Shown here: piece by piece, positions 1-7,746 of the stretch
How positions within the stretch are numbered: the stretch's first letter is position 1
Layout of the letters: every line of letters starts with the position of its first letter
Assembly (NCBI GenBank): GCA_015499995.1
Contig: JADNRV010000662.1
Coordinates: 1-18,914 of the forward strand
Direction: 5' to 3'
Length of the DNA stretch: 18,914 nt
Source of the DNA: Flammula alnicola
Taxonomy: Eukaryota; Basidiomycota; Agaricomycetes; Agaricales; Strophariaceae
Program-made: the position numbers and the translations under genes
The notes under the pieces: generated by a model
What the model was told of the DNA's origin: nothing
Database searches by the model: none
Seen by the model: the letters and a program-made list of their open reading frames with translations, nothing else

Positions 1-130
1 ATGTTGTTGGCAGTGAGCTCGTTGGCGCCAAAGGCAGACCATATTTCGTAGGGGAGGTGTGAGGCGAAGCCATGACGAACAGCGCACTGCTCACTTACAC
101 GACACCAAGGTGCAGCATGATAGATGATCT
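1..130. other. Unresolved gene edge at left end
   Basis: This stretch lies beyond the 3' end of NIP7 and is open in more than one frame. On the minus strand, an acceptor-like ATATAG near 131-136 is followed by an open frame reading IIYHAAPWCRVSEQC and onward to the window edge. On the plus strand another frame reads SELVGAKGRPYFVGEV and stops at 60, which would be the tail of a convergent gene. Both look protein-like and both are too short to decide between. I do not recognise either. The piece from about 137 to 272 holds only the 3' flank of NIP7. Confidence 0.25.
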
Positions 131-272
131 ATATTTGGCAATTTACTACAACACTACGTATTCTACCACGGCTGAGCACTTCAACCAGGAGAACACTAAA
201 TGTACCGCAAACTTGGGTCCATTTTAAAATCCATAACTCCCAAAGCATGAAAAAAAGAATGAAAGGCAATGA

Positions 273-1074
273 TCAAAATAGCGTGTCCTAAATAAAACTT
301 GTCAGCGACTGTTTGAAAACACCAAACTTAAACCCACCTCATCACGTAGATATTCACCAACATCACTGAGCATTGTAGATTAGCGACCAGAGTGTATGAT
401 TTCAAAGAAGGAACATACGCTTGATGGAACACAATAATTGCAGTTGGATCCAGTTTTCGAGTGTCAACTGTTGACCGGGCAGTTACTCCAAAGCCCTAAA
501 AGACTTCAGTTCCGAAGAAAATCAAAAGGTTTGGTTTAACATACCAGAGGTATATCATTCATGCTGAAAACCACCACGCCCTGATGCTCTGGCGTGTCTT
601 CCGTTATTCTTCCCAAATGTGCTTTCACGACATGGTTCCCGTACAGGAAGGGCATCTCTCCATTGGGTTTGATCCAAATCTAGATGTATAAACTTGGTAA
701 GCTAACTGCAGTGTGCGAGGAAGTGGGTCTATACTTTATATTTTGCGTATTGTGCGACATAGTCGAGCGAGGTGATGTGCAGCTTGAACTTGCCGCTTTT
801 GCTGAACTTGCCGAAGCATGTCCCGAGACTGACTAGATTTGGCCGCGCTACCGAAATGCCCAGACGCATAGAAGATTCGGAAACATAATATACGCGGTCT
901 CTGTGAAGTCTGAAACAGTATGGTTCGTCTGGACGGTCAATGAGGTGAATAAGGTTCTTTCCCTGCATAGAAAGTTGAATGAGTGTTAGATTTAAGAGCA
1001 ATAGTGAAACGAACGATGTAATTAGCGAGCTTCGTGAAGACTGCTTTCGACTCCTCTTCTGTGAGAGGCCGCAT
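273..1074 (-). CDS. NIP7: NIP7, 60S ribosomal subunit biogenesis factor
   Basis: NIP7 is a nucleolar pre-60S assembly and pre-rRNA processing factor with a C-terminal RNA-binding PUA domain. Six exons read on the minus strand: 1074-1015, 962-735, 679-545, 495-419, 365-338 and 287-273. Together they give 543 nt, or 180 aa, the usual family length. The start [20 protein letters not shown] is the typical NIP7 N-terminus. The core contains [20 protein letters not shown] and [19 protein letters not shown]. The PUA part (about residues 96-170) contains [17 protein letters not shown] and [20 protein letters not shown]. It ends in the family tail DEDTLF. The last exon encodes only DTLF plus the stop. 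Introns are about 50-57 nt. No key segment is missing, so this should be a functional single-copy gene. Identification is from recalled family sequence; the exon edges are my own reading. Confidence 0.97.
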
Positions 1075-1575
1075 ATTTATTGGTCGGTTGCAAACACAGT
1101 GTAGAGGGAATGCAAGCGGTGGTGATTGTCAGTGCCGAAAAAAGGAGACGGTCCGAAAGCGGTAGATGACGTAAGCAACCAGATTACTCCGCACTCATTC
1201 GATCGGAATTCTTCGTTAATTCTTCGTCAAAAGTGCAAGGTTGGGCCAAGGTTGGGCAGGAGATTCGACCTCAGAAATTTACACGGGGCTGCTGGACGAG
1301 CTATGCAGTTGATGCCAGTGGCTTTGGATAAACACTCGTATACTTAATCATTGCTCAACCTTGAATGCTCGACTCGGAGAATCGCTCCGATTGGAAGTTG
1401 GAATCGCTATTTGCCAATCGCTAAGAAAGAAAACGCCGTAGAAGAGATTTAGAGTACATGCAAAAGGCGCTGACGCAACTGGGTACAAGGCGGATTGGTG
1501 CTACTGAAGGAGGTACAATTAATAGCAAGCGAACTTGCGTTGAGTAGAATATATACTTTGCAGACCGAGATGACC
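1075..1575. promoter_or_regulatory. NIP7 upstream region / 3' flank of membrane gene
   Basis: This 501-bp gap separates two leftward genes, so it should hold the polyadenylation region of the membrane gene and the NIP7 promoter. I see CCAAT-box cores on both strands (ATTGG at 1390-1394, CCAAT at 1414-1418). There are also two short direct duplications: AATTCTTCGT at 1207-1216 and 1218-1227, and CAAGGTTGGGC at 1236-1246 and 1247-1257. A 73-codon open frame at 1126-1347 lacks an ATG start and recognisable content, so I do not call it a gene. Confidence 0.4.
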
Positions 1576-2286
1576 TCATCCCCCTTGTACCTTCACGTCG
1601 TAGTCACTATAGGGACTGTCTGCAGGAAAATCCGGGGGTCGGTTGTCCTCCTCTTGAACTATGCCACTGTAGGCATTTGTAGAGTCAGATGGCCTGTCCT
1701 CAGGAACACGAAAGTTCGAATCGTTCTGGCGACCCCGTCCGGTGGTGTTCAGTATATAGCGCTTCATTTCACCAGCCCAATCAAAGAATCCGGATTTCCC
1801 TTCCTGTCGAACCAATACCACTAGTCGGAGAAAGAGGTAGCAGGATACAGATACCAAGGTGAGGAACATAGAAGTGAAGAAGGCCGCAGTCAGGATGGAC
1901 AAGAGGATCGTCACTGCAGACAAAGGTCAGTCCTACCTCATGCAGAGTTCATGCAGAATTAAACGCACATAGTCCAAGTACGACACCAGCCGCCGCAATG
2001 AAGGCCACTCCCAAGGCAATGGTGATGAAAGTTACGATTATGAACAGTGAAACACCACTGTAAATGACGATATCAAATTCATACCCCACAGTTTGACCCT
2101 AGTCAAAAGAAACATACAGGAATGTGAAGACAGGAAAGGAACTCAATAGGGAGAAGATAGCAATGAAAGTCTAATAAATACCGTCAGACCGCCCAAGCAG
2201 AAAATAAGAGGACCAGACCAGACATACAGCTGAAATTGGGCGTTCTTCGAAGAACCCACGAGAAACGACAAAGGCGGGTTGCGCAT
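1576..2286 (-). CDS. Small multi-span membrane protein, unknown function
   Basis: Three exons on the minus strand, 2286-2182, 2098-1969 and 1913-1576, give 573 nt and 190 aa. The phases agree: 35 codons, then 43 codons plus 1 nt, then 2 nt plus 112 codons including the stop. A short N-terminal segment (QLYVWSGPLIFCLGG, about 19-33) is hydrophobic. Residues about 44-113 form a nearly unbroken hydrophobic block of about 70 residues, enough for three helices. A basic stretch (VRQEGKSGF) and a polar, acidic tail rich in D, P and S follow, presumably cytosolic. I do not recognise the family; similar small proteins exist in Agaricomycetes as hypotheticals. The ATG at 2286 is the first in frame; an upstream non-ATG extension was ignored. 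The gene sits immediately downstream of the element array, which replaces everything beyond 295 bp of its original upstream region. Confidence 0.72.
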
Positions 2287-2580
2287 AATCGTGCTCGAGG
2301 CTAAGGGTAGCAACAACTTAATGTGCGTTTTACGGTAGCAATATGTAGCACGCACCGACTTGTATAATCTCGCACAAGACCAATACTTTTGTCAAATTGA
2401 GTGGATAATTCATCCTTTTCACCCGCATTTAACCTTGGGGTCGGAGAATCACCGCCGCCCATGTTTTTCTTGGAAAAGACAAGAGTTAGAGAATTCCCGT
2501 AGATATTATTACGAAGGTCGACACACAAAAAGAGGGATGAGGAGAAGGCGAGACTTGAACCATCAATGAGTGTCGCTTGC
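2287..2580. promoter_or_regulatory. Presumed promoter of the membrane gene, cut by array
   Basis: This 294-bp stretch lies between the start codon of the 190-aa membrane gene and the left target-site copy of the array, so it is what remains of the adjacent promoter. It has no clear TATA box. Open frames here are short and unconvincing. Near 2550-2562 the minus strand carries GGTTCAAGTCT, close to a tRNA B-box, but no tRNA folds around it. Confidence 0.35.
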
Positions 2581-2588
2581 TTAAATAA
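2581..2588. repeat. Left 8-bp target-site duplication TTAAATAA
   Basis: TTAAATAA directly precedes the first base of element copy 1 (GGTTCTCCC). The same eight bases follow the last base of copy 6 at 7546-7553. An exact 8-bp match at both outer boundaries is the standard footprint of an insertion by an 8-bp-staggered transposase. Confidence 0.85.
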
Positions 2589-2616
2589 GGTTCTCCCACC
2601 ATACTACTGGGTATCC

Positions 2617-2667
2617 GAAAGAGGAAAAAGAAGGGAAAAGGAAGGAAAAGGGAGAGAAAAAGAGAGA
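2617..2667 (+). repeat. 51-nt homopurine tract (first of six)
   Basis: From the GAAA at 2617 to the final A before TTT at 2668, the plus strand is entirely A and G. The tract recurs every 827 bp (3444, 4271, 5098, 5925, 6752). It sits just inside the left terminal repeat. Homopurine runs of this length can form triplexes or arrest replication forks; that consequence is inference. Confidence 0.8.
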
Positions 2668-2963
2668 TTTCAAAGAAATGGACAGATTTTTTTGCCAATC
2701 AATATCCTAGCCTGATTCCGCAATCCTATCAAATTTTCTGATTTTCGGGGTTTTTTCCCGGCGCGCTTTGCGTGCACCAAGCTCGAGAATTTGCTGTTTC
2801 TGGGCGGGTATGAGACATAAATTGAGCTACCACCTTCATTAATTTATCTATGGACCTGCAATTAATTATGATTATTCCATGTATATATCTACACCTTTTG
2901 AACACAAAAAACCTGTGGACCATCTGCCGAAACTGGGCAGAAAAGGGCTCTCTAGGAGGGGAT

Positions 2964-3385
2964 GGCAGATAACATGCCAGCCAAATATGGTAATGGCAGA
3001 TAACATTGGCCATGGCAGATAACATCGCGACATCTTCCACAGCTCAAGGTGAAAATTAAATTTTTTTGAAGAGACAACTATTTTATTTACATTCTAAGCT
3101 ACACCTACACATAATTTCAAGGCCCAAGGATGAGATTTGGGTGCATGAATTGACAAATAGACATTTGAGACACTCTAAGAGACAAATTTGGCTGTGGCAG
3201 ATAACATTCTCATTTATTACATTGTTTCCAGAGCAGTTAAAAAAATTCTAAAGAGACAAATTTTTTTAAAACATGTATAGCTATGCTCTTGCCAGGTTTC
3301 GTGGTATATGGTACAGATTTGTGTTCAGGAGGTCGACAACAACACTCGAGAAACGACATTTCGGGTTTTGCCGGGCAGATAACAT
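2964..3385 (+). repeat. Five GGCAGATAACAT motifs in unit 1
   Basis: Exact copies lie at 2964-2975, 2995-3006, 3014-3025, 3196-3207 and 3374-3385. The last overlaps the inner edge of the right terminal repeat. A related inverted pair, TCTGCC at 2923 and GGCAGA at 2936, precedes them. All five are in the same orientation. The core AGATAA is a GATA-factor consensus. The spacing is irregular, so this is not a CRISPR array. Plausible roles are transposase-binding subterminal repeats or GATA-factor sites. Confidence 0.85.
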
Positions 3386-3415
3386 ACCCAGCACTATGGG
3401 CGGTAAACCCTTAAA

Positions 3416-4237
3416 GGTTCTCCCACCATACTACTGGGTATCCGAAAGAGGAAAAAGAAGGGAAAAGGAAGGAAAAGGGAGAGAAAAAGAGAGATTTCAA
3501 AGAAATGGACAGATTTTTTTGCCAATCAATATCCTAGCCTGATTCCGCAATCCTATCAAATTTTCTGATTTTCGGGGTTTTTTCCCGGCGCGCTTTGCGT
3601 GCACCAAGCTCGAGAATTTGCTGTTTCTGGGCGGGTATGAGACATAAATTGAGCTACCACCTTCATTAATTTATCTATGGACCTGCAATTAATTATGATT
3701 ATTCCATGTATATATCTACACCTTTTGAACACAAAAAACCTGTGGACCATCTGCCGAAACTGGGCAGAAAAGGGCTCTCTAGGAGGGGATGGCAGATAAC
3801 ATGCCAGCCAAATATGGTAATGGCAGATAACATTGGCCATGGCAGATAACATCGCGACATCTTCCACAGCTCAAGGTGAAAATTAAATTTTTTTGAAGAG
3901 ACAACTATTTTATTTACATTCTAAGCTACACCTACACATAATTTCAAGGCCCAAGGATGAGATTTGGGTGCATGAATTGACAAATAGACATTTGAGACAC
4001 TCTAAGAGACAAATTTGGCTGTGGCAGATAACATTCTCATTTATTACATTGTTTCCAGAGCAGTTAAAAAAATTCTAAAGAGACAAATTTTTTTAAAACA
4101 TGTATAGCTATGCTCTTGCCAGGTTTCGTGGTATATGGTACAGATTTGTGTTCAGGAGGTCGACAACAACACTCGAGAAACGACATTTCGGGTTTTGCCG
4201 GGCAGATAACATACCCAGCACTATGGGCGGTAAACCC
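3416..4237. mobile_element. TIR element, copy 2
   Basis: Identical to copy 1 as far as I can read. It is joined to copy 1 by TTAAA at 3411-3415. Confidence 0.85.
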
Positions 4238-4242
4238 TTAAA

Positions 4243-5064
4243 GGTTCTCCCACCATACTACTGGGTATCCGAAAGAGGAAAAAGAAGGGAAAAGGAAGGA
4301 AAAGGGAGAGAAAAAGAGAGATTTCAAAGAAATGGACAGATTTTTTTGCCAATCAATATCCTAGCCTGATTCCGCAATCCTATCAAATTTTCTGATTTTC
4401 GGGGTTTTTTCCCGGCGCGCTTTGCGTGCACCAAGCTCGAGAATTTGCTGTTTCTGGGCGGGTATGAGACATAAATTGAGCTACCACCTTCATTAATTTA
4501 TCTATGGACCTGCAATTAATTATGATTATTCCATGTATATATCTACACCTTTTGAACACAAAAAACCTGTGGACCATCTGCCGAAACTGGGCAGAAAAGG
4601 GCTCTCTAGGAGGGGATGGCAGATAACATGCCAGCCAAATATGGTAATGGCAGATAACATTGGCCATGGCAGATAACATCGCGACATCTTCCACAGCTCA
4701 AGGTGAAAATTAAATTTTTTTGAAGAGACAACTATTTTATTTACATTCTAAGCTACACCTACACATAATTTCAAGGCCCAAGGATGAGATTTGGGTGCAT
4801 GAATTGACAAATAGACATTTGAGACACTCTAAGAGACAAATTTGGCTGTGGCAGATAACATTCTCATTTATTACATTGTTTCCAGAGCAGTTAAAAAAAT
4901 TCTAAAGAGACAAATTTTTTTAAAACATGTATAGCTATGCTCTTGCCAGGTTTCGTGGTATATGGTACAGATTTGTGTTCAGGAGGTCGACAACAACACT
5001 CGAGAAACGACATTTCGGGTTTTGCCGGGCAGATAACATACCCAGCACTATGGGCGGTAAACCC
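4243..5064. mobile_element. TIR element, copy 3
   Basis: Identical to copy 1 as read, preceded by TTAAA at 4238-4242. Confidence 0.85.
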
Positions 5065-5069
5065 TTAAA

Positions 5070-5891
5070 GGTTCTCCCACCATACTACTGGGTATCCGAA
5101 AGAGGAAAAAGAAGGGAAAAGGAAGGAAAAGGGAGAGAAAAAGAGAGATTTCAAAGAAATGGACAGATTTTTTTGCCAATCAATATCCTAGCCTGATTCC
5201 GCAATCCTATCAAATTTTCTGATTTTCGGGGTTTTTTCCCGGCGCGCTTTGCGTGCACCAAGCTCGAGAATTTGCTGTTTCTGGGCGGGTATGAGACATA
5301 AATTGAGCTACCACCTTCATTAATTTATCTATGGACCTGCAATTAATTATGATTATTCCATGTATATATCTACACCTTTTGAACACAAAAAACCTGTGGA
5401 CCATCTGCCGAAACTGGGCAGAAAAGGGCTCTCTAGGAGGGGATGGCAGATAACATGCCAGCCAAATATGGTAATGGCAGATAACATTGGCCATGGCAGA
5501 TAACATCGCGACATCTTCCACAGCTCAAGGTGAAAATTAAATTTTTTTGAAGAGACAACTATTTTATTTACATTCTAAGCTACACCTACACATAATTTCA
5601 AGGCCCAAGGATGAGATTTGGGTGCATGAATTGACAAATAGACATTTGAGACACTCTAAGAGACAAATTTGGCTGTGGCAGATAACATTCTCATTTATTA
5701 CATTGTTTCCAGAGCAGTTAAAAAAATTCTAAAGAGACAAATTTTTTTAAAACATGTATAGCTATGCTCTTGCCAGGTTTCGTGGTATATGGTACAGATT
5801 TGTGTTCAGGAGGTCGACAACAACACTCGAGAAACGACATTTCGGGTTTTGCCGGGCAGATAACATACCCAGCACTATGGGCGGTAAACCC
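5070..5891. mobile_element. TIR element, copy 4
   Basis: Identical to copy 1 as read, preceded by TTAAA at 5065-5069. Confidence 0.85.
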
Positions 5892-5896
5892 TTAAA

Positions 5897-6718
5897 GGTT
5901 CTCCCACCATACTACTGGGTATCCGAAAGAGGAAAAAGAAGGGAAAAGGAAGGAAAAGGGAGAGAAAAAGAGAGATTTCAAAGAAATGGACAGATTTTTT
6001 TGCCAATCAATATCCTAGCCTGATTCCGCAATCCTATCAAATTTTCTGATTTTCGGGGTTTTTTCCCGGCGCGCTTTGCGTGCACCAAGCTCGAGAATTT
6101 GCTGTTTCTGGGCGGGTATGAGACATAAATTGAGCTACCACCTTCATTAATTTATCTATGGACCTGCAATTAATTATGATTATTCCATGTATATATCTAC
6201 ACCTTTTGAACACAAAAAACCTGTGGACCATCTGCCGAAACTGGGCAGAAAAGGGCTCTCTAGGAGGGGATGGCAGATAACATGCCAGCCAAATATGGTA
6301 ATGGCAGATAACATTGGCCATGGCAGATAACATCGCGACATCTTCCACAGCTCAAGGTGAAAATTAAATTTTTTTGAAGAGACAACTATTTTATTTACAT
6401 TCTAAGCTACACCTACACATAATTTCAAGGCCCAAGGATGAGATTTGGGTGCATGAATTGACAAATAGACATTTGAGACACTCTAAGAGACAAATTTGGC
6501 TGTGGCAGATAACATTCTCATTTATTACATTGTTTCCAGAGCAGTTAAAAAAATTCTAAAGAGACAAATTTTTTTAAAACATGTATAGCTATGCTCTTGC
6601 CAGGTTTCGTGGTATATGGTACAGATTTGTGTTCAGGAGGTCGACAACAACACTCGAGAAACGACATTTCGGGTTTTGCCGGGCAGATAACATACCCAGC
6701 ACTATGGGCGGTAAACCC
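5897..6718. mobile_element. TIR element, copy 5
   Basis: Identical to copy 1 as read, preceded by TTAAA at 5892-5896. Confidence 0.85.
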
Positions 6719-6723
6719 TTAAA

Positions 6724-7545
6724 GGTTCTCCCACCATACTACTGGGTATCCGAAAGAGGAAAAAGAAGGGAAAAGGAAGGAAAAGGGAGAGAAAAAGAGA
6801 GATTTCAAAGAAATGGACAGATTTTTTTGCCAATCAATATCCTAGCCTGATTCCGCAATCCTATCAAATTTTCTGATTTTCGGGGTTTTTTCCCGGCGCG
6901 CTTTGCGTGCACCAAGCTCGAGAATTTGCTGTTTCTGGGCGGGTATGAGACATAAATTGAGCTACCACCTTCATTAATTTATCTATGGACCTGCAATTAA
7001 TTATGATTATTCCATGTATATATCTACACCTTTTGAACACAAAAAACCTGTGGACCATCTGCCGAAACTGGGCAGAAAAGGGCTCTCTAGGAGGGGATGG
7101 CAGATAACATGCCAGCCAAATATGGTAATGGCAGATAACATTGGCCATGGCAGATAACATCGCGACATCTTCCACAGCTCAAGGTGAAAATTAAATTTTT
7201 TTGAAGAGACAACTATTTTATTTACATTCTAAGCTACACCTACACATAATTTCAAGGCCCAAGGATGAGATTTGGGTGCATGAATTGACAAATAGACATT
7301 TGAGACACTCTAAGAGACAAATTTGGCTGTGGCAGATAACATTCTCATTTATTACATTGTTTCCAGAGCAGTTAAAAAAATTCTAAAGAGACAAATTTTT
7401 TTAAAACATGTATAGCTATGCTCTTGCCAGGTTTCGTGGTATATGGTACAGATTTGTGTTCAGGAGGTCGACAACAACACTCGAGAAACGACATTTCGGG
7501 TTTTGCCGGGCAGATAACATACCCAGCACTATGGGCGGTAAACCC
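6724..7545. mobile_element. TIR element, copy 6 (right-hand end of array)
   Basis: Preceded by TTAAA at 6719-6723. It ends in GGTAAACCC at 7545, the complete right terminus, and is followed by the full eight-base target copy rather than the five-base internal spacer. Confidence 0.85.
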
Positions 7546-7553
7546 TTAAATAA
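7546..7553. repeat. Right 8-bp target-site duplication TTAAATAA
   Basis: Exact match to 2581-2588, directly after the right terminus of copy 6. Confidence 0.85.
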
Positions 7554-7580
7554 CGTCACAGATGCGTCGGATGCGGTCCG

Positions 7581-7599
7581 GCTGACCGCCGAGGTCAGC
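7581..7599. repeat. Perfect 7-bp inverted repeat
   Basis: GCTGACC at 7581-7587 and GGTCAGC at 7593-7599 pair perfectly across the 5-nt loop GCCGA. It lies between the array and the SWI1 stop codon, where SWI1 3' untranslated sequence is expected. It could be an RNA hairpin in that transcript or an old transposon footprint. Confidence 0.5.
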
Positions 7600-7746
7600 A
7601 TAATAGTGTTGGTGCAAATACAGAAGTCGTTGAAGCCACTATTGTAATACTGATACTTCGAAAGAGAAAGATACAGAGAAAGCACAAAACTAGCAAGACA
7701 TAATACCATACATACAACCATAAGATCCAATCTTTCAAAAAAGCAC

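Larger units (their letters stand above)
2589..3410. mobile_element. Non-autonomous TIR DNA transposon, copy 1 (reference)
   Basis: The left end (2589-2614) begins GGTTCTCCCACC and ends CTGGGTAT. The right end, read inward on the minus strand (3410-3384), begins GGGTTTACCGCC and also ends CTGGGTAT. With one gap they match at 20 of 26 positions, so they are imperfect terminal inverted repeats. Next to the left end is a 51-nt homopurine tract (2617-2667), then a short hairpin CGGG-N7-CCCG (2746-2760). GGCAGATAACAT occurs at 2964, 2995, 3014, 3196 and 3374. AAGAGACAA-type repeats lie near 3069, 3177 and 3251. There is no transposase, so the element must depend on another copy. The 8-bp target duplication fits hAT or the KDZ/Zisupton class (known from Agaricomycetes); the ends lack the usual hAT CAGNG start, so I leave the superfamily open. 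Confidence 0.85.
2589..7545. repeat. Tandem array of six 822-bp TIR elements
   Basis: The period is exactly 827 bp: an 822-bp element plus a 5-bp TTAAA spacer. Copies lie at 2589-3410, 3416-4237, 4243-5064, 5070-5891, 5897-6718 and 6724-7545. Reading across them I find no difference, and all translations within the unit are identical between copies. The array starts and stops exactly at element ends, and both outer ends are flanked by TTAAATAA. Inside, each junction is only CCC-TTAAA-GG. The array therefore looks like one insertion that was multiplied, or one multimer that was inserted. It holds no convincing gene. It lies 193 bp beyond the SWI1 stop codon and 295 bp upstream of the membrane gene's ATG. 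Perfect identity implies very recent amplification, strong homogenisation, or an assembly effect. Confidence 0.95.

Noticed and set aside
2581..2588. TTAA (piggyBac/Kolobok) or TWA (Harbinger) target site
   Set aside because: A full 8-bp exact duplication exists at both outer ends, and the shorter readings place the two terminal repeats asymmetrically.
2540..2600. tRNA-like signal on the minus strand (B-box GGTTCAAGTCT, acceptor-like GGGAGAA/TTCTCCT)
   Set aside because: The T-stem does not pair, there is no D-arm or A-box, the span is about 59 nt, and half of it belongs to the inserted element.
2729..3542. Open frames of 103, 61 and 89 codons repeated six times in the array
   Set aside because: They begin at GTG/TTG or within repeat motifs, have no family resemblance and no splice-linked continuation. 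Their repetition only reflects the 827-bp unit.
2581..7553. CRISPR array
   Set aside because: The repeats are 822 bp with 5-bp spacers; the 12-mer motifs are irregularly spaced and the genome is eukaryotic.
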